Source of the DNA: Hydrogenothermaceae bacterium
GTDB lineage: Bacteria > Aquificota > Aquificia > Aquificales > Hydrogenothermaceae
Assembly (NCBI GenBank): GCA_015519975.1
Contig: WIAL01000006.1
Span: forward strand, 46,007-110,006
Direction: 5' to 3'
Length of the DNA: 64,000 nt
The notes under the pieces are model-generated. The model had not been told where the DNA came from. It ran no database searches and worked only from the letters and a program-made list of their open reading frames with translations. Numbering within the stretch: the stretch's first letter is position 1; each line of letters begins with the position of its first letter. This document shows positions 52,973 to 62,339 of the stretch, piece by piece. A program made the translations under genes and the position numbers.

Positions 52973-54358
52973 ATGATAAATAAATTAAAAAATAAAATTA
53001 ACTCAGATATACATTTAAAAGAGCTTTTAAAAGGTTCTTCTATTGCTTTTGTTTTAAGAATTCTTGGGATTATTGCAGGATATATTTTTACTCTTTTAAT
53101 CACACGTGGATATGGTGCTGAGGCAATGGGAGTTTTTGCTCTTTCTTTTACTCTATTACAGATATCATCTGTTATTGGTCGTCTTGGAATGGATACGGCA
53201 TTACTTAGATTCGTTGCTGAGTACTCATCACAAGGAAAGTGGGATATAGTAAAAGATATTTATAAAAAAGCTGTAAAACTTGTTTTACCTTTTTCTATAT
53301 TTGTTTCAATCTTAGTTTTCTTTTTATCCCCATATATAGCCGAGTTTGTATTTAAAAAACCACATCTTGAACCTTATTTTAAAATAGCTGCTATAGGAAT
53401 AGTTCCGTTTGTTTTACTCTTTATACATACAGAAAGTTTAAGAGGATTAAAAAAGATAAAAGAGTACATGCTCCTCCAACAAGCAGGAATATTTATATTA
53501 GCTTCCATTTTACTTGGATTTATAACATTACTAATAAACCAATCAACTATTAAACTATTAACTAACTACATAAACCAGATCCCCATCTCTAATTACATTT
53601 TTTCAGTATTCATAATTTCACTTATCGCTTTCATCATCTGGAAAAAACAATTAAATAACCACCAATTAACTATAACTAACTATAAACTAACCTCTACTAA
53701 CTCTTCCTTATCCTATTCAACTATCTTATCTGTTTCAATTCCAATGCTTTTCTCAAGTTCTTTAGCCTTGATTATGGGCTGGACTGATACTATAATGTTA
53801 GGTATGTTTAGAACTGAAGAGGAAGTGGGGATATATAACGTAGCTTTAAGGGTGTCTATGATAACAAGTATTACATTGATGGCAATAAATACAATAGCAG
53901 CTCCTAAATTTGCAGAATTTTGGGGAAAGAAAGATTTAGAAGGGCTTGCAAAAGTTGCTCAGCAGTCAACTAAGTTAATTTTTTGGACTTCTTTTCCTAT
54001 ATTACTTTTATTTTTAATTTTTCCCAAGCCTATACTCGGGATATTTGGAGAAGAGTTTAAAGCTGGTACCCTTGCATTTATGATATTAACGATAGGACAG
54101 TTTATAAGTAGTTTAAGTGGAGATGCTGGTGGATTTTTAAAAATGACAAATAATCAAAGATTTTTGCAGAATTTAAATTTTTTTGCTTTATTGTTTAACA
54201 TTTTACTAAATTATATACTAATCCCAATATACGGTATCATTGGTGCTGCTTTTGCCACTATGATGGCTTTAAATATAGCAAAATTAATTGCAAACATATA
54301 TATAAGAAATTTATATGGTTTTTCTTTTTACATTAATATAATAAGGGAAAAAAAATGA
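52973..54358 (+). CDS. Wzx-type oligosaccharide flippase
   Basis: 461 residues with about 12 membrane spans and a start like RfbX/Wzx proteins (LLKGSSIAFVLRILGIIAGY, then RGYGAEAMGVFALSFTLLQI). It flips lipid-linked sugar units across the inner membrane. Two TAACTA-type repeat insertions are in frame: ~186-200 (INQSTIKLLTNYINQ) and ~226-245 (LNNHQLTITNYKLTSTNSS), both in loops. It follows HEPN copy 3 by 12 bases and overlaps the next gene by 4. Confidence 0.85.
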   Translation: MINKLKNKINSDIHLKELLKGSSIAFVLRILGIIAGYIFTLLITRGYGAEAMGVFALSFTLLQISSVIGRLGMDTALLRFVAEYSSQGKWDIVKDIYKKAVKLVLPFSIFVSILVFFLSPYIAEFVFKKPHLEPYFKIAAIGIVPFVLLFIHTESLRGLKKIKEYMLLQQAGIFILASILLGFITLLINQSTIKLLTNYINQIPISNYIFSVFIISLIAFIIWKKQLNNHQLTITNYKLTSTNSSLSYSTILSVSIPMLFSSSLALIMGWTDTIMLGMFRTEEEVGIYNVALRVSMITSITLMAINTIAAPKFAEFWGKKDLEGLAKVAQQSTKLIFWTSFPILLLFLIFPKPILGIFGEEFKAGTLAFMILTIGQFISSLSGDAGGFLKMTNNQRFLQNLNFFALLFNILLNYILIPIYGIIGAAFATMMALNIAKLIANIYIRNLYGFSFYINIIREKK

Positions 54359-55590
54359 AAATAGGGATTATTGGCGCAGGTATTTCTGGTTTAAGTATAG
54401 GCCAAATTCTTAAAGAATATTTCGATGTAGAAATATTAGAAAAAGAAAATGAAATAGGAGGGATAGCCAAAACAAAAATTGTTAATGGAATTACTTACCA
54501 TTTGGTTGGAGGACATTGTTTTAATTCAAAAAACAAAAATGTTCTAAATTTTGTCTTTAACAAAATTTTATCCAAATCGGAATGGCACTTAGTTGAAAGA
54601 AAAGCAAAAATTTTTTTTAAAAACCATATAATAGATTATCCAATAGAGTTTTCCATAAAGCAAATTGCTAAATTTGATGAAGAGCTTGCATTTAATATAA
54701 CAAAAGATTTCTTTTCCTCTAAAGAAAATATAAATCCGAAAAATTTAGCAGAATGGTTTATTCAAAAGTTTGGTGAAACATTAGCTAAAGAATATCTAAT
54801 TCCTTATAATAGAAAAATTTGGAATCAGGATCCTTACGAAATGGATTATACATGGGTAAAAGATAAATTGCCTATTCCCAATAAGAAATCGTTCTTTTTG
54901 TCTTTAATAAGAGATATTAAAGATAATATGCCTCATTCCTTTTTCTTTTATCCAAACTCCAATAACCAACAAACATTTATAAATGCTCTATCTTTAGGAT
55001 TAAAGATTGTAAAAAATTATCCTGTTAAACATATTGAAAAAGTAGGTAACAAATACGTAATAAATGGCGAAAAAATTTATGATTTGATAATCAGCACTAT
55101 GCCACTAAATTTAATTCCTTTTGTTATAAAAGAAACCCCTCTTGAAGTAAAGAAAAAATCTAGACTTTTAAAATATAATAGAGTAACCAATATGCTTTGG
55201 GAAACAGAACCAGTAGAAAATACATGGACATATTTCCCAGATAAAGAAATAAAATTTCATAGACATATTCACATAGGTAATTTTTTTGAGCCCAAAAATT
55301 CAAGATACACAATTGCAGAAGTAATAGGAAAACATTCTTATGAAGATATGCTAAATTATGCAAAAAAATTAGATTACTTGAAAAAACCCCTAGACTATAA
55401 TGTTTCAGAACATGCATATGTTGTTTTTGATAAAAACTATAGGAACACGAAAAATTATATTATAAAGTTTTTAGAAGACTATGGTATATATACATTAGGT
55501 AGATTTGGAGAATGGGAATATTATAATATGGATATATGTATAGAAAAAGCTATGCAGTTATCAGAGAAAATAATAAAGAGGTATGGATAA
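54355..55590 (+). CDS. FAD-dependent amine-oxidase/UDP-galactopyranose-mutase-like protein
   Basis: 411 residues. The N-terminal FAD site is KIGIIGAGISGLSIGQIL, with LEKENEIGGIAKT after it. This is followed by YHLVGGHCFNSKN, YNRKIWNQDPYEMDYTWVKD and a C-terminal LGRFGEWEYYNMDICIEKAM. These are typical of the protoporphyrinogen-oxidase-like/Glf-like flavoproteins of polysaccharide clusters, which may alter ring form or C-6 of a nucleotide sugar. The exact substrate is unknown. Overlaps wzx by 4 bases and the next gene by 1. Confidence 0.7.
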   Translation: MKIGIIGAGISGLSIGQILKEYFDVEILEKENEIGGIAKTKIVNGITYHLVGGHCFNSKNKNVLNFVFNKILSKSEWHLVERKAKIFFKNHIIDYPIEFSIKQIAKFDEELAFNITKDFFSSKENINPKNLAEWFIQKFGETLAKEYLIPYNRKIWNQDPYEMDYTWVKDKLPIPNKKSFFLSLIRDIKDNMPHSFFFYPNSNNQQTFINALSLGLKIVKNYPVKHIEKVGNKYVINGEKIYDLIISTMPLNLIPFVIKETPLEVKKKSRLLKYNRVTNMLWETEPVENTWTYFPDKEIKFHRHIHIGNFFEPKNSRYTIAEVIGKHSYEDMLNYAKKLDYLKKPLDYNVSEHAYVVFDKNYRNTKNYIIKFLEDYGIYTLGRFGEWEYYNMDICIEKAMQLSEKIIKRYG

Positions 55591-56423
55591 TGATTAAACT
55601 TTCTGTAATTATGTGGGATTGTAGTTTTAGAGAGAGATTTCATGCTATTGAATCTTATTTAAATCAAACATTAGATGAAAATATATACGAAGTTATATGG
55701 GTGGAGTTTTATAATAATGTAAAAGAAGAAGTGAAAAAATTTGCTAATAAATATAAAAATTTCAAGATTCTAACTTTAAATAGAAATGGTAAATGGCAGT
55801 ATGGGATTTGTGTAAATGAAGGAGTAAGAATAGCAAGAGGTAATATATTAATAATATCAGATGGAGATGTTGTTGTAGATGAAAAATTTTTAGAAGACGA
55901 ACTCAGGCTTCATGAAAAATACCATGACTTAACCTTCATAAATTATCATAGAAGATATGATGAACCTACTGAGCCCGATGTATATAGATATGATTTGGAA
56001 TATTTAAAAAAAGTCTGTGTTCTTACAAATCCTACTAATTATGCAGGATGTTTTAGTATAAAGAAGAAGGATTTTATAGCTATCAATGGTTATGAAGAAG
56101 ATATGGTTTTTTCAGGGCCTTCAGCATGTGCAAAAGATTTTTATATAAGGGCAAAAAATGCAGGTTACTTTATTAGATGGTCTCCTGAAAAGAGATTATT
56201 TCATCCTTGGCATCCTGGGACAACAGTAGGATTTTCTTACTTACTAAAAAAGCAGGAAAGAATAATAAGAATTAGAGATTTAAATGTTGATGTTTTACCA
56301 AACTTTGGATTTAATAAAAAAATGAAAAAAACAAAATTGGATATAGTTCCTGATTATTCTTTTAAAGAAAAAATCCAACTTTTTATCGAATTCCTAATTA
56401 AAAAAGCCATAGGAAAGATTTAA
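55590..56423 (+). CDS. GT2-type glycosyltransferase of the polysaccharide cluster
   Basis: 277 residues from ATG 55590 (TAATG overlap). Core: LSVIMWDCSFRERFHAIESY, NEGVRIARGNILIISDGDVV with the DGD metal motif, and FSIKKKDFIAINGYEEDMVF near the acceptor site. GT-A fold without membrane spans. An in-frame upstream ATG (55536) would overlap the previous gene by 54 bases and has no ribosome site. Donor and acceptor unknown. Confidence 0.8.
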   Translation: MIKLSVIMWDCSFRERFHAIESYLNQTLDENIYEVIWVEFYNNVKEEVKKFANKYKNFKILTLNRNGKWQYGICVNEGVRIARGNILIISDGDVVVDEKFLEDELRLHEKYHDLTFINYHRRYDEPTEPDVYRYDLEYLKKVCVLTNPTNYAGCFSIKKKDFIAINGYEEDMVFSGPSACAKDFYIRAKNAGYFIRWSPEKRLFHPWHPGTTVGFSYLLKKQERIIRIRDLNVDVLPNFGFNKKMKKTKLDIVPDYSFKEKIQLFIEFLIKKAIGKI

Positions 56424-56425
56424 TA

Positions 56426-57073
56426 ATGAATATATTTAAATTGTATTATACAATTATTTTAAAAAAGAAAGTGTTTTTTAAAGAAGTACCATACAGTTTT
56501 GTAAAAAATAAAACTATTTTTACTCATATTCCTAAAGCTGCAGGTATAAGCATAACAAGTGCCATTTATGGACATGAAGTTGGACATATACCAATTTTCG
56601 TATATAAAGAGATTTTAGGTCAAAATTTTAACCAATACTTTAAATTTACTTTTGTTAGAAATCCTATTGATAGAATTGTATCTGCATTCTATTTTTTAAA
56701 ACAGGGTGGACTTAATAAATTAGATTACTTTTGGGGAAGAAGATATGTTTCTAAATACAATGATATTAACGATTTTATAAAGGATTTCCTTAATTATGAA
56801 AATATATGGAGCTATATTCATTTTTTTCCTCAACATTATTTTTTATTAGATGGAAAAGGTAATATGTTAGTTGATTTTATAGGAAAAGTTGAAACATTAG
56901 AAAAAGATATATATTTTATTGAGAAGATTTTAAATAAAAAGTTATTTATAGAAAGGAAAAATACTACTAAGAATAAAGAAAAAGTTATTTTAGATTCATC
57001 ATCTATTGACAAAATTTATGATATATATAAAAAAGATTTTGAATTATTCAATTATAAACCTGAACAAACATGA
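56426..57073 (+). CDS. carbohydrate sulfotransferase (sulfotransferase family 2)
   Basis: 215 residues. The PAPS 5'-phosphosulfate loop is seen as FTHIPKAAGISIT and the 3'-phosphate site as FTFVRNPIDRIVSAFY, both diagnostic. A DFIGKVETLEKD segment follows, another family feature. It would move sulfate from PAPS to a sugar hydroxyl during repeat-unit assembly. The genes for making PAPS and removing PAP lie 5-9 kb upstream in the same island. It overlaps the polymerase gene by 4 bases. Confidence 0.85.
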   Translation: MNIFKLYYTIILKKKVFFKEVPYSFVKNKTIFTHIPKAAGISITSAIYGHEVGHIPIFVYKEILGQNFNQYFKFTFVRNPIDRIVSAFYFLKQGGLNKLDYFWGRRYVSKYNDINDFIKDFLNYENIWSYIHFFPQHYFLLDGKGNMLVDFIGKVETLEKDIYFIEKILNKKLFIERKNTTKNKEKVILDSSSIDKIYDIYKKDFELFNYKPEQT

Positions 57074-58269
57074 ATGGATTATCTAAATTACTAATAATAA
57101 TTTCCATTTTCTTATCACATTTGCCACAACTAAAGATTCCATTTCTTACCACAACAACTAGACCTGTATTTCAAATATTTTTTGTTCCGATTCTTATAAG
57201 AAACTTTAATAAAATCAAAATGGATAAACTTTTAAAAATAAAATGGTTAATTTTTTCTTTTATTTTCTTTTATTACCTTATAATAGGTTTGATATTATAT
57301 CAAGATATTTATACATTTCTAAAATACCTTATAGGATTTATATTTTTCCTTTTATTTTATATATTTAGTTATAGTAGAGGCTTTTTAAAAGAGAAAATTT
57401 TTTATAAAATAAATTTATTTTCCTTTTTATTTATAAGTTTAATAGGATTTTTACAAATTGCTGGTGCATTTAATATTTTATTAATCGATATAGCTAATTT
57501 TATTAGGAAAAACTTACTCTCAGTTGTTTTAGATAAAGAACGGTTATCTTTGCTTTTTTCAGAACCATCTTTTTTAGCTTCTTACTTCATTTATCTCTTT
57601 CTTATTATAGATAGATTAATAAAAATAGATGATGTACATAAAAAATATTATTTCACAATAAAAATAATATTATTTGTATTTATTATTTTTTCGAAAAGTT
57701 TATATACATACTTAGCTGTGTTAGTATTACTGTTTGGCCAATTTATTTTTTCTTCTACAAAATTTAAAAACAAATTAATTTTAATTATTATCTTATCCTT
57801 ATTCTTAATAGTTATAATAAAGCTATCTTTTAATAGAATACAAAATGTTATTTTGTTTCAAGATTTATCTTTCCTATCTAGGTTTATTTATATTGAGGCT
57901 TTAATTTCAATGCTTATATCTTCCAAATTTTTTGGTTTTGGAATAGGAGGTTTTGGAGATTATTTCCAATATTATTTAAATAATAAGTATAATTTTCCAA
58001 TATTTCCCTTTGAACTTATTAAGTATTTAGATGGTAATATTCATGCCAATCCATTTTCTTTATTTTTTCAATTCTTGGGAGAAACAGGTGTTTTAGGTAT
58101 AATAGCTTTTTTTGTGCTAATTTTTCATGGATTTCTAAAAAGTAACTATAAACCGTATTATATAGCTATATTTATTACTACTTTATCTGCATTACCTTGG
58201 GGATTACCTTACTTTTGGCTTACAATAGGTTTATTACATAGCTTAAATAACAAATATAAGAGAATATAA
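57070..58269 (+). CDS. Wzy-type O-antigen/exopolysaccharide polymerase
   Basis: 399 residues, very hydrophobic, about 11 spans. A large periplasmic loop near 285-335 holds FGIGGFGDYFQYYL and the conserved LDGNIHANPFSLFFQFLGE-like HxNP pattern, followed by TGVLGIIAFF, as in O-antigen ligase/polymerase proteins. It joins repeat units in the periplasm, with length set by the Wzz protein. Its low sequence conservation is normal for the family. Overlaps the sulfotransferase gene by 4 bases. Confidence 0.75.
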   Translation: MNGLSKLLIIISIFLSHLPQLKIPFLTTTTRPVFQIFFVPILIRNFNKIKMDKLLKIKWLIFSFIFFYYLIIGLILYQDIYTFLKYLIGFIFFLLFYIFSYSRGFLKEKIFYKINLFSFLFISLIGFLQIAGAFNILLIDIANFIRKNLLSVVLDKERLSLLFSEPSFLASYFIYLFLIIDRLIKIDDVHKKYYFTIKIILFVFIIFSKSLYTYLAVLVLLFGQFIFSSTKFKNKLILIIILSLFLIVIIKLSFNRIQNVILFQDLSFLSRFIYIEALISMLISSKFFGFGIGGFGDYFQYYLNNKYNFPIFPFELIKYLDGNIHANPFSLFFQFLGETGVLGIIAFFVLIFHGFLKSNYKPYYIAIFITTLSALPWGLPYFWLTIGLLHSLNNKYKRI

Positions 58270-58270
58270 T

Positions 58271-59371
58271 ATGATAAAAAGAAAACATAAATTTATTCTA
58301 GTTGGCCCTTTACCACCACCTATAACAGGTGTTAGCTTAGCAAACAAAATAATTCTGGAAAATTTGCCAAAATATTTTCCAAAATATAAAGTTGATTTTA
58401 TAAATACATCTTACCCAACTTTCAAAGAAGATATTGGAAAATTTAGTTTAAAGAAAGTTTTTGTTTATACTAAACAATATAAAGAGTTATATAAAATCTT
58501 TAAATCTGATAAAGTTTATATCACTACTGGTCAAACATTTTTTGGGGTTTTAAAATATGCTCCATATATTCTGTTATCTAAATTTTTAAACAAAGAACTC
58601 ATAATTCATATTCACGGAGATTTTTTATGGCAGGAATACAATAAGTTAAGTGGTTATAAAAAAAAGCTACTTAAATATTTGATCTCAAAATTTGATAAAG
58701 GAATTGTTTTATCTAAAAGTTTGAGAAGAAACTTGGAACCATTTATACCTGAAGATAAAATTTTTGAATTACCCAATTTCGTAGAAGATTATCTATTTGA
58801 TATGGATATTGAAAAAAAATTGAAGGAAAATTTTAATGAATTAAGAATAATATACTTAAGTAATTTAATGAAAGAAAAAGGTATTTTAGATTTATTTGAA
58901 GCTTTATTAATTTTAAAAGAAAAAAATATTCCTTTTAAAGTCAAAATTGCAGGAAATGTTGACAGTTCGTTACAGGATGAAATCTTTGGATATTTAGAAA
59001 AATTAAAAGAAAATGTTGAATATTTAGGAGTTGTATTAGGTAATCAAAAGAAAGAGATATTAAAATGGGGAAATGTTTTTGTTTTACCAAGCTATAATGA
59101 AGGGCAACCAATTTCTATTTTAGAAGCTTATGCAACAGGGAACATAGTATTAACCACAAACCAAGGAGGTATTCCTGACATATTTAAAGAAAATATAAAT
59201 GGATTTCATATTGAGAAACAAAATCCAGAATCTATTGCCAATAAATTATGTATTTTAAGTTCTAATTTAAAAGATTACAAAAGTATAGCTTTAAATAATT
59301 ATAATGAAGCTTTCAAAAGATATAGAGTTGAAATATTTATAAAAAATTTTACAAATATTTTGGAGAACTAA
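58271..59371 (+). CDS. GT4-type glycosyltransferase
   Basis: 366 residues, GT-B fold. The N-terminal VGPLPPPITGVSLANKI is typical of capsule GT4 enzymes. The C-terminal donor site is LPSYNEGQPISILEAYATGN (E-x7-E: Glu in YNEGQPISILE), and GGIPDIFKENINGFH follows. IYLSNLMKEKGILDLFEALL opens the second domain. It starts one base after the polymerase stop. The sugar donor is unknown. Confidence 0.88.
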   Translation: MIKRKHKFILVGPLPPPITGVSLANKIILENLPKYFPKYKVDFINTSYPTFKEDIGKFSLKKVFVYTKQYKELYKIFKSDKVYITTGQTFFGVLKYAPYILLSKFLNKELIIHIHGDFLWQEYNKLSGYKKKLLKYLISKFDKGIVLSKSLRRNLEPFIPEDKIFELPNFVEDYLFDMDIEKKLKENFNELRIIYLSNLMKEKGILDLFEALLILKEKNIPFKVKIAGNVDSSLQDEIFGYLEKLKENVEYLGVVLGNQKKEILKWGNVFVLPSYNEGQPISILEAYATGNIVLTTNQGGIPDIFKENINGFHIEKQNPESIANKLCILSSNLKDYKSIALNNYNEAFKRYRVEIFIKNFTNILEN

Positions 59372-59372
59372 T

Positions 59373-59924
59373 ATGTTCCAAGATTTATCTAAATTCAAAC
59401 TTCCACCAAACTTTCGAGGCAAAGCTGGATGGTATGTTCAATTATGGTGGATAGTTCAAGATACTTTGTTTAGATGGTCTCCACAATTTATGTATGGATG
59501 GAGAAGGTTTTTATTGAAATTATTCGGTGCAAAAATTGGAAAAGATGTAATAATCAGACCAACTGCCAAAGTAACTTTTCCATGGAAAGTAAAAATAGGA
59601 GATTATAGCTGGATAGGAGACGATGTAGTTCTTTATTCTCTTGGAGAGATAGAAATAGGTAACAATGTTGTTATTTCTCAACGCTCGTATATTTGTACAG
59701 GAAGCCATGATTATACTAAAATAGATTTCCCGATTTTTGCAAAAAAAATAGTAATAGAAGATGAAGCTTGGCTTGCTACAGATGTTTTTGTAGCTCCTGG
59801 AGTAAAAATAGGGAAGGGAACTGTTGTTGGAGCAAGAAGCAGCGTTTTTAAAGACTTACCTCCAGGTAAAGTATGTATAGGAAATCCTGCAAAACCTATA
59901 AAGGATAGAATAGTTGAAAAATGA
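59373..59924 (+). CDS. WcaF-like left-handed-beta-helix O-acetyltransferase
   Basis: 183 residues. Hexapeptide repeats (IGKDVIIRPTAKVTFP, IGDYSWIGDDVVLYS, IGNNVVISQRSYICTGSHDY) and the catalytic-type His in CTGSHDY fit the colanic-acid WcaF/NodL-type acetyltransferase family. It would acetylate a sugar of the polymer with acetyl-CoA. Overlaps the WcaI-type glycosyltransferase gene by 11 bases and follows the GT4 gene by one. Confidence 0.85.
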   Translation: MFQDLSKFKLPPNFRGKAGWYVQLWWIVQDTLFRWSPQFMYGWRRFLLKLFGAKIGKDVIIRPTAKVTFPWKVKIGDYSWIGDDVVLYSLGEIEIGNNVVISQRSYICTGSHDYTKIDFPIFAKKIVIEDEAWLATDVFVAPGVKIGKGTVVGARSSVFKDLPPGKVCIGNPAKPIKDRIVEK

Positions 59925-61146
59925 AAAATTAACAATAATCGGAATAAATTTTTATCCAGAAGATACGGCAATAGGACTATACTCTACACAAATGGCAGAG
60001 TATTTGCAGGAAAATGGATTTGAAGTTTCTGTAATTACAGGATTTCCATATTATCCACAGTGGAAGATTTGGGAAGAATATAAAAATAAACCTAAATATT
60101 TAGAAGAAGAATATAAAGGGATAAAAATTTATAGATACAAACAATTTACACCTAAAAATCCAACCTTTAAAAATAGAATAAAGCATATACTTAGCTTTAC
60201 ATTTGGTAGTCTAAAAAATTTAAAAAAAATTGAAGAAGTAAATCTTATCATTGCAATAATTCCTTTTACTTCTGATGTATGGTTAGCCCATAAATTAGCA
60301 AAAAAAACAAATGCAAAAGTTTGGGTTCATGTTCAGGATTTTGAATTTGATGCAGCATTTGAAGCAGGAGTTATTGGAAATAATAAGTTAAAAAACTTAT
60401 TAGGCAAATTTTTATTTAAGATAGAAAAAAACTTGTTAGATAAAGCACATATCGTAAGTAGTATCAGCTATTCAATGCTTGAAAAGGCAAAAAATAAAAC
60501 AAATACAGAAACTTTTTATTTTCCCAACTGGATAGATGAAAACTTTGTAAATCCGGATAAAGCAAAAATTCATCCTTATTTATCCTCAAATAAATTCAAA
60601 ATTTTATATTCTGGGAGTATTGGTGCAAAACAAGATTGGGAAACTTTTGTTAAAGTTGTAAATTATTTTAAGAATAGAGAAGATATTGAATTTATTGTTG
60701 TTGGAGATGGAGCTAAGAAGGATTGGCTTCTTTCTAAAATTAACAATATAAAAAATGTAAATTACTATCCTCCAGTTCCTTATGAAGAATTACCTGATTT
60801 GCTATGCAGTGCAGATTTACACATTTTATTTCAAAAATCAGATGTAGTTGATACAGTTATGCCTTCCAAACTTCTTGGAATGATGGCAAGTGCAAAGCCA
60901 TCGTTAGTTACAGGAAATAATAAATCTGAGGTGGCAAAAATATTAAAAGATTCTAAGGGTGGCGAGTTTTTCGAAAGTAGTGATTTAAAATTAATTATAA
61001 GTTTTATAGAAAAATTAAAAAAAGATGTTAATTTAGTTGACTTTTATGGAAAAAATGCGAGACAATATATCGTAGAACATTTTTCAAAAGATAAAGTTTT
61101 AAAAAATCTAGAAAATAAAATAAATGAAATAATAAACAAGGGGTAA
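59914..61146 (+). CDS. WcaI-type GT4 fucosyl/glycosyltransferase
   Basis: 410 residues. The start TIIGINFYPEDTAIGLYSTQ matches colanic acid WcaI. Later parts are VWVHVQDFEFDAAFEAGVIG, ILYSGSIGAKQDWETFVKVV and VDTVMPSKLLGMMASAKPSL, the donor region. In colanic acid synthesis WcaI is a fucosyltransferase, which agrees with gmd and fcl directly downstream. Overlaps the acetyltransferase gene by 11 bases. Confidence 0.87.
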   Translation: MKNEKLTIIGINFYPEDTAIGLYSTQMAEYLQENGFEVSVITGFPYYPQWKIWEEYKNKPKYLEEEYKGIKIYRYKQFTPKNPTFKNRIKHILSFTFGSLKNLKKIEEVNLIIAIIPFTSDVWLAHKLAKKTNAKVWVHVQDFEFDAAFEAGVIGNNKLKNLLGKFLFKIEKNLLDKAHIVSSISYSMLEKAKNKTNTETFYFPNWIDENFVNPDKAKIHPYLSSNKFKILYSGSIGAKQDWETFVKVVNYFKNREDIEFIVVGDGAKKDWLLSKINNIKNVNYYPPVPYEELPDLLCSADLHILFQKSDVVDTVMPSKLLGMMASAKPSLVTGNNKSEVAKILKDSKGGEFFESSDLKLIISFIEKLKKDVNLVDFYGKNARQYIVEHFSKDKVLKNLENKINEIINKG

Positions 61147-61149
61147 AAC

Positions 61150-62328
61150 ATGTCAAAGAAAAAAGCATTGATAACAGGTATTACAGGGCAAGATGGAGCA
61201 TATCTTGCAGAATTTTTACTTAACAAAGGTTATGAAGTTCATGGAATCAAAAGAAGAAGTTCACTTTTTAACACAGAAAGAATTGACCATCTTTATAAAG
61301 ATCCACATGAAGAAGATGTAAATTTCTTCTTACATTATGGAGATTTAACTGATAGTTTAAACTTAACGAGAGTAATTCAGGAAATACAGCCAGATGAAAT
61401 ATATAACCTTGGAGCTCAATCTCACGTAGCTGTCTCTTTTGAACAACCAGAATATACAGCCAATGCTGATGGGATTGGAACTTTAAGAGTTTTGGAAGCG
61501 GTAAGATTATTAGGGCTAACTGAAAAAACCAAAATCTATCAAGCTTCTACATCTGAACTTTATGGTAAAGTTCAAGAAATACCCCAAACAGAAAAAACAC
61601 CTTTTTATCCAAGAAGTCCTTATGCTGTTGCTAAGCTATATGCATACTGGATAACGGTAAATTATAGAGAAGCATATGGTATGTTTGCCTGTAATGGAAT
61701 TTTATTTAATCATGAATCACCTATTAGAGGAGAAACATTTGTTACAAGAAAGATTACACGAGGAGCAACACGAATTATATTAGGATTAGATAAAAAATTA
61801 TATTTAGGAAACTTAAATGCTAAAAGAGATTGGGGTCATGCAAAAGATTATGTTGAAGGGATGTGGTTAATATTACAACAAGATGAACCAGATGATTATG
61901 TATTAGCTACAGGAAAGACTACAGAGGTTCGAGAATTTGCAAGAAAAACTTTTGCTGAACTTGGAGTTGAATTAGAGTTTATAGGTGAAGGTGTAGATGA
62001 AAAAGGAATTGTAAAAAATATAAATGAAGAAATTTTAATTGAGAAACTAAATAAAATTGGAGCCGAAAATATAGAATCTATAATAAATCATACAAAATCA
62101 TTAGTTGGAAAGTCTGTTATAGAGGTTGATCCTAAATATTTCAGACCTGCAGAAGTTGATATCTTAATTGGAGATGCTACAAAAGCACGAGAAAAGCTCG
62201 GATGGGAGCCAAGGCATACTTTAGAAGATTTAATTAAAGAAATGGTGGAAAGCGATTTGGAGAGAAATTATAAAGAGCTTGTTTTAAAAAGATGTGGCTT
62301 TGAGATTCCAAAAAGTTGCGAACTATAG
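61150..62328 (+). CDS. gmd: GDP-mannose 4,6-dehydratase
   Basis: 392 residues. Rossmann site [35 protein letters not shown], the catalytic [15 protein letters not shown] (Tyr-x3-Lys) and [16 protein letters not shown] are hallmarks. First step from GDP-mannose to GDP-L-fucose. It is longer than many orthologues (~345-375) because of an insert near 280-315 ([20 protein letters not shown]). GGGG ribosome site just upstream. Confidence 0.96.
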   Translation: MSKKKALITGITGQDGAYLAEFLLNKGYEVHGIKRRSSLFNTERIDHLYKDPHEEDVNFFLHYGDLTDSLNLTRVIQEIQPDEIYNLGAQSHVAVSFEQPEYTANADGIGTLRVLEAVRLLGLTEKTKIYQASTSELYGKVQEIPQTEKTPFYPRSPYAVAKLYAYWITVNYREAYGMFACNGILFNHESPIRGETFVTRKITRGATRIILGLDKKLYLGNLNAKRDWGHAKDYVEGMWLILQQDEPDDYVLATGKTTEVREFARKTFAELGVELEFIGEGVDEKGIVKNINEEILIEKLNKIGAENIESIINHTKSLVGKSVIEVDPKYFRPAEVDILIGDATKAREKLGWEPRHTLEDLIKEMVESDLERNYKELVLKRCGFEIPKSCEL

Positions 62329-62339
62329 AGGAAATATAA

